Shown piece after piece: positions 44,367 through 54,013 of a DNA stretch of 64,000 nucleotides. Origin of the DNA: Candidatus Melainabacteria bacterium (GTDB lineage Bacteria; Cyanobacteriota; Vampirovibrionia; 2-02-FULL-35-15); assembly GCA_016193285.1 (NCBI GenBank), contig JACPSL010000038.1, positions 62,001-126,000 of the forward strand, written 5' to 3'. Position numbers and translations under genes: made by a program. Positions within the stretch are counted from its first letter, which is position 1. Each line of letters opens with the position of its first letter. The notes beneath the pieces were generated by a model. The model was not told the DNA's origin. It searched no databases and saw only the letters and a list, made by a program, of their open reading frames with translations.

Positions 44367-44822
44367 ATGAGTGGTAATTTTATAAACAAACTTGCATCAT
44401 TAGGTAATAAACCTACTGAAGTGTTGTTAATAGAAGATAATTCCAAAGACGCGGCCTTTATATCTGAACTTTTGCATAGCAATGAACAGTGCAAGTTTAA
44501 TGTTACTCGTGTTGATAGACTGAAATATGGTTTTGAATATCTTGACAAAAAGGATTTTGATGTTGTCCTTTTAGATCTTACTTTACCAGACAGTCTTGGT
44601 TTTGATACACTTAAAAGTTTAAAGGATAGAATTCCTAAAGTGCCTATATTGATATTAACTGGATCTGTTTTAAAGCGTGAAGAGATGAGGCATTGTATAA
44701 AAGATGCAAGTGGTTATTTAGTAAAAGGCTACGTAGATAGTAATGGCTTGTCATGCAGTATATTGTCAGCTCTTAATGAAAACTCTTTTGCTTACCAGAA
44801 TCAAACCATGCAGCCTGCTTAG
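44367..44822 (+). CDS. Stand-alone receiver-domain response regulator
   Basis: Single receiver domain. EVLLIEDN holds the acidic pair, D70 lies in VVLLDLTLPDS, a Thr/Ser is in ILTGS, and a Lys in YLVKGY. There is no output domain, so it probably passes a signal by protein contact. Length 151 aa. It lies 136 bases downstream of the PAS kinase. The 3' end overlaps the convergent multi-PAS gene by 50 bases. Confidence 0.9.
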   Translation: MSGNFINKLASLGNKPTEVLLIEDNSKDAAFISELLHSNEQCKFNVTRVDRLKYGFEYLDKKDFDVVLLDLTLPDSLGFDTLKSLKDRIPKVPILILTGSVLKREEMRHCIKDASGYLVKGYVDSNGLSCSILSALNENSFAYQNQTMQPA

Positions 44823-46527
44823 TAGTAATTGACAAACTTCGATAATAAGATACTAGATGTCCCATTAATTCAATAACCATCTTTCTACTTATTTCAGTGT
44901 AGTCTTTTGCTTTTTCAGATGAAAGTTCCCTACTTCTTTTTTTTAGTACATTTGCATGAACCTCTAATACATCTTTTGGGCTAGCTTTAAGTATGCCTAG
45001 TTGCTTAGCAATAAAATTTATTTCGTCTGAGTATTTTTTATTATTTTTTTCTGACTTGTTTTGAATTTCTAATTCTAATAAATCTTCGTATTTTTCAACT
45101 ATCTCCATAAAAAGTAGTGGGAAAGACTGACTTAATGGTACAAACCCATATAACTGAGTCAAAATATCACCATTAGGTTTATTTGCTAAATCTTCAAGAT
45201 CGCTTATTTCTTTTTGATGCTCTTGAACTAATTTTATTTTTTCAAACTCTTGTTGAAGTTGCTTGCTTTTAGTGATGTCACGTACTATAACTGATGTTCC
45301 TGTAATTTTTCCTGAAGCATCTTTTATAGGAAATACAGTTAATGAAATATTTATTCTAGTGCCATCTTTTTTCATTCTGACTGTTTCATAATTTTCAAGA
45401 TATTCACCTTCTTTTATGATTTTAGAAATCATAGGTAATTCTTCTTCTTTTTCTTGTGGTACTAAAATTGAACAATGCTTTCCTTTTATGTCTTTTGTAC
45501 TATAGCCATAAATATATTCAGCAGCATGGTTCCAGCTTAATATAGTACCGTCAGATGCGATGCTAAAAATCGCATCACTTGAAGATTCAATGATAGATGC
45601 TAAAAGCAAGTGTAGTTCTTCGGAAAGTTTTTTTTCAGTAATATCTCTAATAATTGCACATATTGCAGTTATATCTCCCTTAGAATCCTTTATTGGAGCT
45701 AAGTCTGCTGAGACATAAATCTCTTTTCCATCTTTTCTTATTCTTTTTGCTTCATATTGAACTGTACGCTGGCCACTTTTTAGTTTTTCAACAATTTCAG
45801 TGATTATATCTTGATGTTCAGGTGGCATAACAATTGAAATATGTTTTCCAATAGCTTCACTTACTAAGTAGCCATATATTCTTTCTGCACTTGGATTCCA
45901 ACTAACAATTTTGCCCTCAAGAGTTGTCGCTATAATTCCATCAGCAGAATATTCTACAAGAGAAGCTAACTGTGATTCTAAATCTTCAGCTCTCCGGGCT
46001 AATTCAGTTTCTAATTTCTTATTAGCCCCCTCTATCTTTTTTTGTTCAGTAATGTCTTTAATAATAGCTGCAAGACTAATTGGCTCTTTGTCTTCACCCC
46101 TTACAATAAAGACTGTAAGCAAAATAGGGACACGTGTTCCATCTTTTCTTATATATTCTTTTTCATATTCTTCAGGTTTACCTGTCTGTAGAATTCTTTC
46201 AATTATTTTAGCTTCGTATTCATAATACTCACAAGGAGTAAGATCCTGATATTTTCTACCTAACAATTCTTCTTTGGTGTAGCCTGTTAATTTAGAAAAA
46301 GATTCATTGACATCTATTAAAGTCCCGCTTAAAGTTGCATAGCCAATAGCATCTTTTGAAGAATTATAAATTCCAGTAAAACGCTCATGCATTTTTCTGT
46401 ATTCTTCTTCAGCTTTTATTCTTATAGCTTTTTCTTCTTCAAAAACTGCAAGTTGTGCTCTTAAAACTTTTAGTTCTTTTATTAATTCTTCTCTTGTTCT
46501 CTCTTGAATAGTTAGTTGTGCTGCCAT
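44773..46527 (-). CDS. Triple-PAS protein with unassigned C-terminal helical domain
   Basis: Soluble sensor with a short N-terminal coiled coil and three PAS/PAC units: about 50-170 (GTLIDVNESFSKLTGY), 185-300 (GKIVSWNPSAERIYGY) and 310-425 (GTILSWNHAAEYIYGY). There is no HisKA, HATPase, GGDEF or EAL domain. Residues about 465-570 form an all-helical module (VEKYEDLLELEIQ, KASPKDVLEVHANVLKKRS) that resembles the dimerising helical domains of RsbU-N/KaiA type; this is a tentative resemblance. It could regulate a partner such as the adjacent single-domain receiver, with which it overlaps tail-to-tail. Confidence 0.8.
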   Translation of the reverse strand: MAAQLTIQERTREELIKELKVLRAQLAVFEEEKAIRIKAEEEYRKMHERFTGIYNSSKDAIGYATLSGTLIDVNESFSKLTGYTKEELLGRKYQDLTPCEYYEYEAKIIERILQTGKPEEYEKEYIRKDGTRVPILLTVFIVRGEDKEPISLAAIIKDITEQKKIEGANKKLETELARRAEDLESQLASLVEYSADGIIATTLEGKIVSWNPSAERIYGYLVSEAIGKHISIVMPPEHQDIITEIVEKLKSGQRTVQYEAKRIRKDGKEIYVSADLAPIKDSKGDITAICAIIRDITEKKLSEELHLLLASIIESSSDAIFSIASDGTILSWNHAAEYIYGYSTKDIKGKHCSILVPQEKEEELPMISKIIKEGEYLENYETVRMKKDGTRINISLTVFPIKDASGKITGTSVIVRDITKSKQLQQEFEKIKLVQEHQKEISDLEDLANKPNGDILTQLYGFVPLSQSFPLLFMEIVEKYEDLLELEIQNKSEKNNKKYSDEINFIAKQLGILKASPKDVLEVHANVLKKRSRELSSEKAKDYTEISRKMVIELMGHLVSYYRSLSITTKQAAWFDSGKQKSFH

Positions 46528-46826
46528 ATGTTTTATTGATTTGGGCCTAAAACCAAGAGAGTAAACCTTCTCTCTTAATTGTTTGTAAGTGGAAAGATAT
46601 CCACTAGTAAAAACTTACGAGTATTTTACATTCCAAAAAGCCTTGTTGGTTTAATTCAGTTTTTTTAAGTAGCATTTTTTAATGATCAGCATTTATTTTT
46701 CTTAAACTTCTTTAAATACCTTAATAAAAAATAAACCCAACTCGTATTTCAATTCTTACAATCTCTTACAATTTGAGGATCATTTCTTATCTATAGCCGT
46801 CGTTAAATTTCTTTAGAGGAGTTGTA
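46528..46826. other. 299-base divergent intergenic region
   Basis: Separates the PAS gene (leftward) from the fused membrane protein gene (rightward). Two small hairpins are visible: AAGAGAG/CTCTCTT around 46555 and AGTGGA/TCCACT around 46590. No coding sequence or known RNA family seen. Confidence 0.5.
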
Positions 46827-49007
46827 GTGCTTTTTTTATATTCAACAACAGTTTTTGTAAGTGGCCTTTTGCTTTTTTGGATACAACCAATGTTTGCAAA
46901 AATGATTTTACCAGTGCTTGGTAGTGCACCAGCAGTGTGGAATACCTGTGTTGTTTTTTTTCAAGCAGTTTTATTGCTTGGTTATATTTATGCTCACGTA
47001 TCAATAAAATTTCTTGGAGTACAAAAGCAATCTATTTTTCATATTCTACTTTTATTTTTACCTTTTTTTGTTTTGCCTGTCTGTATTCCAAAAGGATGGA
47101 CACCTCCTGTAGGTGAAAACCCTATTTTGTGGCTTTTGCTTTTGCTTTCTTTCTCAGTTGGTTTGCCGTTTTTTATTATTTCAACAAGTGTACCAATGCT
47201 TCAAAAATGGTTTTCTTTACTAGGACATAAAACAAGTAGTGATCCTTATTTTTTATACGTATCAAGTAACTTTGGAAGCATGATAGGTTTGCTTAGTTAT
47301 CCAATTGTTATTGAACCTTATTTAAAATTAGTAAACCAAAGTATACTGTGGTCTTTAGGATATTTTTTACTTGTGTTATTGGTTATATGCTGTGCTTTTA
47401 CTTTGCATTTTAAAAGGGCAAATATAACTAGTCCTTCAACAACTTATACTGAAATAAGTGAAGATAGAGAAACACCATCTTCTACTAAATTTAAATGGAT
47501 CATTCTTGCATTTATTCCCTCAAGCTTACTTTTAGGAGTAACAACTTATCTTACTTCTGAAGTTCCAGCAATTCCTCTTTTTTGGATAATACCACTAGTA
47601 ATTTATTTACTTACTTTTATTTTAGTTTTTTCCAGGAAAGAGTTAATTTCTCATAAGCTCATGGTAAAAGTAATGCCTTATGTAATATTGCTACTGGCTG
47701 CTTTTTTAATTTTTGATATTGGAAAATCTACTTACCTTTTTAATTTAATACACTTATTAATGTTTTTTGTTGCTTCTATGGTATGTCATGGTGAACTTGC
47801 AAAAACAAGACCAGCTACTAAGTACTTAACTGAGTTTTATCTTTTAATTTCTCTTGGAGGTGTTCTTGGAGGAATGTTTAATGCTTTAGTAGCTCCATTA
47901 TTATTTAACAGAATCATTGAGTACCCCTTAGCTATTGTCTTAGCTTGTTTAGTATGCCTTCACTTAACAAAAGCAAATTTACTAGACTATGTTCTTCCTT
48001 TATTAATTGGTTTAATTATTTTTATACTTATTAAGGTATTGCCACTACTTAGTTTAAAGATAAGCATACTTAAAATTATTTTTGCAATAATTTTGCCAAT
48101 AATAATTTGTTTCTTCTTTTCAAAAAGACCTGTACGTCTTATTCTCTCTGTAGCAATTCTTTTAATAGCAAGTGTTTATTATAAATATTGTGAACAAGAA
48201 GTATTATTTATAGAGAGAAGTTTTTTTGGCATTCATACAGTAAAGTATGGATCTGGGAAAAAGTTTCATTCATTATTACACGGAAGTACCTTACATGGCT
48301 GCCAAAGAATTAATCCATTAAAACAAAAAGAACCTCTTGCATACTATAGTTATACAAGCCCAATAGGACAGGTTTTTAAAAATTTTGAAAATATAAATGA
48401 TGCTTGGCATGTAGCTTTAATTGGTTTGGGTACAGGTTCTATTGCTTCATATGCAAAACCAGAACAAGTGTGGATGTTTTATGAAATTGATCCAACAGTA
48501 AAAAGGATAGCAACAAACCCAAAATATTTTACATATTTGCAAAACTGTTTAGCTAAACATGAAATAGTACTAGGCGATGGAAGACTATCAATTAAAAAAG
48601 CAAAGAATAGTTTTTTTAATTTAATTATTATTGATGGATTTGCTTCTGATTGTATTCCAGTACACCTAATTACAAAAGAAGCACTAGAACTTTATTTATC
48701 TAAGCTTTCAAAAAGTGGGATTTTAGCTTTTCATATAACTAATAGATTTTTAAGCCTGGAACCAATTTTAGGTAATTTAGCAGATAGCTTGGGATTAATT
48801 TGCCTTGCTCAAATTGATAATAATCAATTGCAAAGATCAAGTGGCAAGTATCCTTCCCACTGGGTAGTACTAGCCAGGAATAAATCTGACTTAGGGCGTT
48901 TGACTTATGAAAAAAAGTGGCATTTTGTATATAAGAGAAACAATATCCCTGTTTGGACTGATGACTTTTCAAATATATTCGGTGTATTTAAATGGATAAA
49001 AATTTAA
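46827..49007 (+). CDS. Fused membrane transporter-like/spermidine-synthase-like protein
   Basis: 726-aa fusion. The N-terminal two thirds carry many hydrophobic helices, starting FVSGLLLFWIQPMFAKMILP, a hallmark of the fused MFS/spermidine synthase family. The C-terminal third (about 500-720) has a Rossmann-type methyltransferase/spermidine-synthase core: ALIGLGTGSIASYAKP, FYEIDP, LGDGRLSI and IIIDGFASDCIPVHL. In these proteins the canonical polyamine-binding residues are often changed, so the reaction is unknown. The first methionine is GTG at 46827 after TTTAGAGGAG. Confidence 0.85.
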   Translation: MLFLYSTTVFVSGLLLFWIQPMFAKMILPVLGSAPAVWNTCVVFFQAVLLLGYIYAHVSIKFLGVQKQSIFHILLLFLPFFVLPVCIPKGWTPPVGENPILWLLLLLSFSVGLPFFIISTSVPMLQKWFSLLGHKTSSDPYFLYVSSNFGSMIGLLSYPIVIEPYLKLVNQSILWSLGYFLLVLLVICCAFTLHFKRANITSPSTTYTEISEDRETPSSTKFKWIILAFIPSSLLLGVTTYLTSEVPAIPLFWIIPLVIYLLTFILVFSRKELISHKLMVKVMPYVILLLAAFLIFDIGKSTYLFNLIHLLMFFVASMVCHGELAKTRPATKYLTEFYLLISLGGVLGGMFNALVAPLLFNRIIEYPLAIVLACLVCLHLTKANLLDYVLPLLIGLIIFILIKVLPLLSLKISILKIIFAIILPIIICFFFSKRPVRLILSVAILLIASVYYKYCEQEVLFIERSFFGIHTVKYGSGKKFHSLLHGSTLHGCQRINPLKQKEPLAYYSYTSPIGQVFKNFENINDAWHVALIGLGTGSIASYAKPEQVWMFYEIDPTVKRIATNPKYFTYLQNCLAKHEIVLGDGRLSIKKAKNSFFNLIIIDGFASDCIPVHLITKEALELYLSKLSKSGILAFHITNRFLSLEPILGNLADSLGLICLAQIDNNQLQRSSGKYPSHWVVLARNKSDLGRLTYEKKWHFVYKRNNIPVWTDDFSNIFGVFKWIKI

Positions 49008-49049
49008 GGGGTGTGTAGTAAAATCAACTGACATGAGAGGTAGGGGTTT

Positions 49050-49574
49050 ATGAAAAAGATAATTTTTCTTGTACTGTGTTTTTCTCTTTTAACTTTTAAT
49101 TTTTCTTATGCACAAACAGATGAATCTTCTGGTGGTGAAGATCTATCACTTGAAGAACAACTTGATAATTTACTTTCTGATTCAAATGGTGTCTGTGACC
49201 AGTTTAGAAAAAGCAAGATAAGAAAAGATCGCATGGCTGCAAGAAGATTAAAAATAATTACCAGGCAAATAGTTAGAGCAGTAAACCTTACTTCTCCACA
49301 AAAATGTTTAGGGCAGCTTCAAATGGGAATGAATGCATTATATAAACTTGTTTCAGATTTAGGTATTGGAATAAGTTGTGGACCACCAATACTCCCGCCA
49401 TTTTTAGGAGAAGAAGATGATATTGCAATAAATAGCATTAAACCTGACTGTATTCAACCTGACCAACTTGGAAATCTTTTTAGTGAAATTTATGGTTTAT
49501 ATACTAGAGCAAGAGATTTGTTTCATGTTGATACTGATGCAAATGAAATCCCAGATGCTTGTGAAGACACTTAA
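49050..49574 (+). CDS. Secreted hypothetical protein with Asp-rich C-terminus
   Basis: 174 aa. A signal peptide (residues 1-22, ending SYAQ) precedes an acidic low-complexity stretch and a helical body with Cys residues. The C-terminus reads HVDTDANEIPDACEDT, close to the DxDxNxxPDxC pattern of calcium-binding thrombospondin type-3/dockerin-like repeats. Family not recognised. It is followed 2 bases later by the PEBP-family gene. Confidence 0.65.
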   Translation: MKKIIFLVLCFSLLTFNFSYAQTDESSGGEDLSLEEQLDNLLSDSNGVCDQFRKSKIRKDRMAARRLKIITRQIVRAVNLTSPQKCLGQLQMGMNALYKLVSDLGIGISCGPPILPPFLGEEDDIAINSIKPDCIQPDQLGNLFSEIYGLYTRARDLFHVDTDANEIPDACEDT

Positions 49575-49576
49575 AG

Positions 49577-50122
49577 ATGCGAAGTTTTATTATTTTTGTT
49601 TTCTTCTTTCTTGTTATTTTAACAAGCAACTCTACTCAGTTTGTTTTTGCAAAATCAGGAGTTAAAAAAATGGAAATTAAAAGTTCTGCATTTCAAAATA
49701 TGGGAATGATTCCAGTACAGTACACCTGTGATGGCGAAGATATTTCTCCACCACTTTCCTGGACTGGTGTTCCAGATGGTACAAAGAGTTTAGCCATTAT
49801 TTCTTGCGATCCAGATGCACCAAGCGGTGATTGGGTTCATTGGGTAATTTATAATATTCCACCAAATACAAATGAACTGCAAGAAAATATCTCTAATGAT
49901 GAAACGCTTTCGGATGGAACAAGACAAGGAGTAAATGATTTTCGTGCCATTGGCTATGGCGGGCCATGTCCTCCAGGTGGTACACATAGATACTTTTTTA
50001 AGTTATATGCACTTGATACTCTTTTAAATTTTGAAAGCAGTCCTACTAAAAGTAAATTGCTGAAAGCTATGAAAGAACATATCCTAGCTAAAGCACAATT
50101 AGTTGGAAAATATAAGAGATAG
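49577..50122 (+). CDS. Secreted YbhB/YbcL-type PEBP-family protein
   Basis: Phosphatidylethanolamine-binding-protein-like fold. An N-terminal signal peptide (about 1-25) is followed by the family blocks YTCDGEDISPPLSWTGVP, DPDAP, WVHWVIYNIPP, YGGPCPPGGTHRYFFKLYAL. Length 181 aa. Bacterial members bind small ligands or act in signalling; the substrate is unknown. Probably co-transcribed with the secreted protein just upstream. It ends 10 bases before the convergent rnj. Confidence 0.92.
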   Translation: MRSFIIFVFFFLVILTSNSTQFVFAKSGVKKMEIKSSAFQNMGMIPVQYTCDGEDISPPLSWTGVPDGTKSLAIISCDPDAPSGDWVHWVIYNIPPNTNELQENISNDETLSDGTRQGVNDFRAIGYGGPCPPGGTHRYFFKLYALDTLLNFESSPTKSKLLKAMKEHILAKAQLVGKYKR

Positions 50123-50132
50123 GAAATTAAAC

Positions 50133-51914
50133 TTATTTAGATTCCAATATTACTACTTGTAGTAATGGTTCTCGTTTAAGTTCTTTATGAATTAATTTTA
50201 TTAATTCACTTCTAACTTTTTCTTTTAAACTTTCAATATCTTTTCCATTGTTACTTAAAGCTTCGTTAATTGTACTAAGAACTGTTTTCGTTGCATCTGC
50301 AACAAATTTCCCACAAGTAGTATCTTCTTGAGTCAGTACTAATCCTTTTGCTTCTACCAATGGACCAGCTAAAACCTTTCCATTTCCAATAGTTAGCATA
50401 ATACTTAAAAGTCCTTCAGAAGCTAGTTTATGCCTTTGTTCTAATACATTCTTATCTACATCTCCAATTCTTGTGCTATCTACCATAATTATTCCAGATG
50501 GAACCTGACCATTTAGTTTTGCTGAGTTTGTTGTAAGTTCTAATATGTCTCCATTTTCCATAATGAAAACATTTTTAGGATCAACTCCACACTCCACACC
50601 TAAATTACTGTGCATAACAAGCATTCTATATTCACCATGAGCTGGTAAAAAATATTTTGGTCTGACAATATTTAAAAGTAATTTTTGTTCTTCTCTACAT
50701 GCATGTCCTGAGACATGAATTCCAGCATCTCTTCCATAAATAACTCTTGCACCTTTTGCGCTAAGTGCATTTACAACGTTTGCTACTGCTCTTTCATTCC
50801 CAGGAATTGGAGTAGCTGAAATGATAATTGTATCCTTTGGTTGAATTGCAATTTGTTTATGTTCATCAAAAGCCATTCTTGTAAGTGCAGATAAAGGTTC
50901 ACCTTGTGAGCCAGTAGTTAAAATGACAACTTTTTCATCAGGTAATTTGTTTACATCATCTAGATTAATTAAAAGACCATCTGGAATTTTCATATGACCA
51001 AGTTCTTTTGAAACTGCAGCTAAAAGAATCATTGATCTACCAATAATTGCAATTCTTTTTTCTGCCTTTACGCAAATATCAAAGATTTGTCTTATTCTAT
51101 GAACTTGAGATGCAAATGTAGTAACAATAATCCTGCCAGGTGCTTTATTAAATTCTTCTTCAAGCCTTGTATAAACAGAACGTTCAGATGGTGTATAACC
51201 TTCACGCTCAACATTTGTACTATCACTTATTAAAAGCAAAGCCCCGTCTTCAGCTACTTTAGCAAGTGAGTAAACATCAAAAAACTCACCATCTACAGGA
51301 GTATAATCAAACTTAAAATCTCCAGAGTGAACTATTTTCCCAACAGGTGTATGAATGATTAAACAAAAACTATCTGCAATTGAATGAGTATTTCTGACAT
51401 AAGTAAAAGCAAGTGAACCAATTTTAAAAGTTTGTCTTGGTCTACCTTTATTTAAAGTCGTTTTATCCAATAGCTGTGCTTCTCGAAGTTTCTCTTCTAA
51501 AAGTCCAATTGCAAGTGAAGGGCCATATATAACTGGAATATCAAACTGTTTTAACATTGGTATAATTCCACCAATGTGATCTTCATGCCCATGAGTAATG
51601 ACTAAGCCTTTTATTTTGTTTTTATTTTGAACTAAATAACTTATATCAGGTAAAACAATTTCAACTCCTGGCATTTGATCAGTAGGAAATGCAAGCCCTC
51701 CATCAATAAGTACAATCTCACTTTCATATTCAATAACCCATGTATTCTTTCCAATCTCACACATTCCACCAAGAGGAATAATTTTTACCTTGGCACTTGG
51801 TATAAGAGAGACATGATCATTGTTTGCCCCTTTTGTTACAACAACAGTATCATCACCACGTTTAACTACCTTACGGACACGTTTTTCTGGATTGTTTGAT
51901 TTTTCAATTATCAT
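50133..51914 (-). CDS. rnj: Ribonuclease J
   Basis: Metallo-beta-lactamase/beta-CASP RNase for RNA decay and 5' processing. The zinc site HGHEDH lies in VITHGHEDHIGG. The beta-CASP domain shows TGSQGEPLSAL, and GHACREEQ is the later motif. I choose the ATG at 51914 (MIIEKSNN), preceded by AGGAAA; the open frame extends to 51992, but that stretch contains two palindromes and lacks family similarity. Length 593 aa. RNase J is typical of Firmicutes, Cyanobacteria and relatives. Confidence 0.93.
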   Translation of the reverse strand: MIIEKSNNPEKRVRKVVKRGDDTVVVTKGANNDHVSLIPSAKVKIIPLGGMCEIGKNTWVIEYESEIVLIDGGLAFPTDQMPGVEIVLPDISYLVQNKNKIKGLVITHGHEDHIGGIIPMLKQFDIPVIYGPSLAIGLLEEKLREAQLLDKTTLNKGRPRQTFKIGSLAFTYVRNTHSIADSFCLIIHTPVGKIVHSGDFKFDYTPVDGEFFDVYSLAKVAEDGALLLISDSTNVEREGYTPSERSVYTRLEEEFNKAPGRIIVTTFASQVHRIRQIFDICVKAEKRIAIIGRSMILLAAVSKELGHMKIPDGLLINLDDVNKLPDEKVVILTTGSQGEPLSALTRMAFDEHKQIAIQPKDTIIISATPIPGNERAVANVVNALSAKGARVIYGRDAGIHVSGHACREEQKLLLNIVRPKYFLPAHGEYRMLVMHSNLGVECGVDPKNVFIMENGDILELTTNSAKLNGQVPSGIIMVDSTRIGDVDKNVLEQRHKLASEGLLSIMLTIGNGKVLAGPLVEAKGLVLTQEDTTCGKFVADATKTVLSTINEALSNNGKDIESLKEKVRSELIKLIHKELKREPLLQVVILESK

Positions 51915-51925
51915 ATTTCCTATTT

Positions 51926-51950
51926 GGGGTTTGTTGAAACAACCCCCTAC
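51926..51950. repeat. Palindromic repeat, GTAGGGG type, upstream of rnj
   Basis: On the minus strand, GTAGGGG followed by GTTGTTTCAACAAACCCC; an imperfect stem with one bulged base. It lies just upstream of the rnj start, where it could affect the rnj leader. Confidence 0.6.
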
Positions 51951-51980
51951 ATTTCTATACCTGTAAACCTTTTTGTATCT

Positions 51981-52002
51981 GGGTAGACACATGGGTCTAC
52001 CC
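51981..52002. repeat. Palindrome GGGTAGAC/GTCTACCC between rnj and dapA
   Basis: 8-bp perfect stem GGGTAGAC/GTCTACCC with loop ACATGG. It lies between dapA and rnj and overlaps the end of the dapA/rnj spacer. The edges are related to, but differ from, the GTAGAGAC group. Confidence 0.65.
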
Positions 52003-52007
52003 TTACG

Positions 52008-52925
52008 TTACATTTTCACTTGTTCTTTGATACATATTTTATTTACTACTTCTCTAAGTTCATTTAATTGTTTTTCGTTTAATTTTACAAGCGGTGGTCT
52101 TAAATCTGCTTTGCAAATTCCTAAAATCTCAAGTGCTGCTTTTATACATGTAGGATTTGATGCCTTAAATAATGCTTTAAATAATGGAAATAATTTATTG
52201 TGAATTTCTTTTGCTGATTCTATTTTACCCGCAAAGTAAGAATTTATCATATCTTTAATCTCATTGCCAACAATATGACTTGCTACACTTATAACTCCTA
52301 CTGCTCCTATAGATAACATGGGCAATGTCAAGCCATCATCTCCACTATATATAAGGAAGTCCTTTGGGGTTAACTGTATTACCTGGCTTGTATTTTCTAA
52401 ACTTCCTGTTGCATCTTTATATCCAATTATATTTTTGTGTCTTTTTACAAGTTCACTAACTGTTTGTGGTTCTATGTTTATTCCTGTACGGCCAGGAATG
52501 TTATATAAAATAATTGGAAGATTTGTACATTTAGCAATTTGCCCAAAGTGTTCTAGGAGTCCTTCCTGATGTGGCTTATTATAATAAGGAACAACTGAAA
52601 GTACTCCATCTACACCTAATTTTTCTGCTTCTCTTGTAGATTCAACTGCTATGTGAGTTGAATTTGATCCTGTACCTAAAATAATTTTTACTTTACTACC
52701 TACAACCTTTTGGACAAATTTACAAAGCTCTCTTTTCTCTTCATGACTAAGTGTTGGACTTTCACCAGTAGTACCAGCAACAACAATTGCATCTGTACCA
52801 TTTTTAATTAAATGGCCAATTAATTTTTCGGTCGATTCATAATCAATGTGTAGGGATGAGGTAATTTCATCTCTGCAAAAGGGTGTAACCATTGCAGTAA
52901 GGATTTGACCAAAAGGGGTTTGCAT
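52008..52925 (-). CDS. dapA: 4-hydroxy-tetrahydrodipicolinate synthase
   Basis: Condenses pyruvate with aspartate semialdehyde in lysine and diaminopimelate synthesis. The Schiff-base Lys170 is in IGYKDATGS, the Tyr in VVPYYNKP, and GTTGES near residue 51. YNIPGRTG is the Arg block. The start at the ATG 52925 (MQTPFGQILTAMVTPF) matches the family; an upstream hydrophobic extension is unlikely. Length 305 aa. Diverges from asd, whose product is its substrate, with 65 bases between. Confidence 0.95.
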   Translation of the reverse strand: MQTPFGQILTAMVTPFCRDEITSSLHIDYESTEKLIGHLIKNGTDAIVVAGTTGESPTLSHEEKRELCKFVQKVVGSKVKIILGTGSNSTHIAVESTREAEKLGVDGVLSVVPYYNKPHQEGLLEHFGQIAKCTNLPIILYNIPGRTGINIEPQTVSELVKRHKNIIGYKDATGSLENTSQVIQLTPKDFLIYSGDDGLTLPMLSIGAVGVISVASHIVGNEIKDMINSYFAGKIESAKEIHNKLFPLFKALFKASNPTCIKAALEILGICKADLRPPLVKLNEKQLNELREVVNKICIKEQVKM

Positions 52926-52990
52926 ATATTTAAATATATAGATATAAAGGAGAAACGTCAACACCCTTTAGGATTTGATAATATGACGAT

Positions 52991-54013
52991 ATGACAAATG
53001 CAAAGATCAATCTTGCAATCCTCGGTGCTACTGGCAATGTTGGCCGTAACTTCCTTGAGGTGCTTGAACAAAGAGATTTTCCTTTTAAGAGTTTGAGATT
53101 GCTTGCATCTGAAAAGTCAGTTGATAAAAAAATAAAATTTAAAGGGAAAGAATATCCTGTTGAACTTGCTACTAAGAGTAGCTTTGAAGGTATTGATTTA
53201 GTTTTAGCATCTAGTGGTGCAGTGGTTAGTAAAGAGCTGGTGCCATATGCAGTAAAATCTGGAGCAGTTGTAATAGACAATAGTTCAGCATACAGAATGG
53301 AAAAAGATGTTCCGCTTGTTGTTGTTGGTGTAAACAATGAAGATCTGAAAAAACACAAAGGAATAATTGCAAATCCAAATTGTACAACTGCACAACTTAT
53401 GCCTCCTTTAAAAGCTCTTCATGATCTTGCAGAGTTAAAAAGAGTAATTGTTAGCACATATCAAAGTGTCTCTGGTGCTGGTAAAGCTGCAATGGACGAA
53501 TTAACAGAACAAACAAAAGAATGTCTTTGTAGGGGCGTACCACGGTACGCCCCTACAACACCTGCCAACAGGAGATTTGCCTTTAACGTCATTCCTCACA
53601 TAGATGTTTTTGGAGAAGATGGTTATACAAAAGAAGAAACAAAAGTTATTAATGAGTCAAGAAAAATATTAGGTTTACCAGATTTAAGAATTACATGCAC
53701 AGCAGCACGTGTCCCTGTTTATATTGGCCATAGTGAAAGTGTAAATGTAGAGTTAGAAAAACTAGTTTCAAGAGATGAAATTGTAAGAGCGTTCCATGGA
53801 ATGCTTGATCTTAAAGTTATAGATGATCCACAAAATTTAAAATACCCTATGGCAATTGACATTGCAGGGACAGATCCTGTTTATGTAGGACGCATAAGAG
53901 AAGATAAATCAAATCCAAACACATACAACTTTTGGATTGTAGCAGATAATTTAAGACTAGGAGCAGCATTAAACGCAGTTAAAATTGCAGAGATTGTTGT
54001 AAATGAATATTGA
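52991..54013 (+). CDS. asd: Aspartate-semialdehyde dehydrogenase with embedded palindrome
   Basis: Reduces aspartyl phosphate to aspartate semialdehyde, feeding lysine, threonine and methionine. The NADP fold is GATGNVGRNF at residues 12-21. The catalytic Cys131 lies in NPNCTTAQL, and a SGAGKAAMDEL block and the His in ARVPVYIGHSE follow. A 32-bp palindrome (53527-53558) is in frame in the variable loop at about residues 180-190. Length 340 aa. Overlaps the following mrp gene by 11 bases. Confidence 0.95.
   Translation: MTNAKINLAILGATGNVGRNFLEVLEQRDFPFKSLRLLASEKSVDKKIKFKGKEYPVELATKSSFEGIDLVLASSGAVVSKELVPYAVKSGAVVIDNSSAYRMEKDVPLVVVGVNNEDLKKHKGIIANPNCTTAQLMPPLKALHDLAELKRVIVSTYQSVSGAGKAAMDELTEQTKECLCRGVPRYAPTTPANRRFAFNVIPHIDVFGEDGYTKEETKVINESRKILGLPDLRITCTAARVPVYIGHSESVNVELEKLVSRDEIVRAFHGMLDLKVIDDPQNLKYPMAIDIAGTDPVYVGRIREDKSNPNTYNFWIVADNLRLGAALNAVKIAEIVVNEY
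53527..53558. repeat. Palindromic repeat, GTAGGGGC type, inside asd
   Basis: A 15-bp perfect stem (TTGTAGGGGCGTACC and its complement) with a 2-base loop AC. It encodes a loop containing CRGVPRYAPTT in the aspartate-semialdehyde dehydrogenase. Confidence 0.92.

Noticed and set aside
50133-51992. Longer rnj reading frame starting at 51992
   Set aside because: The extra 26 residues pass through two palindromes and have no family similarity; the ATG at 51914 has AGGAAA upstream.
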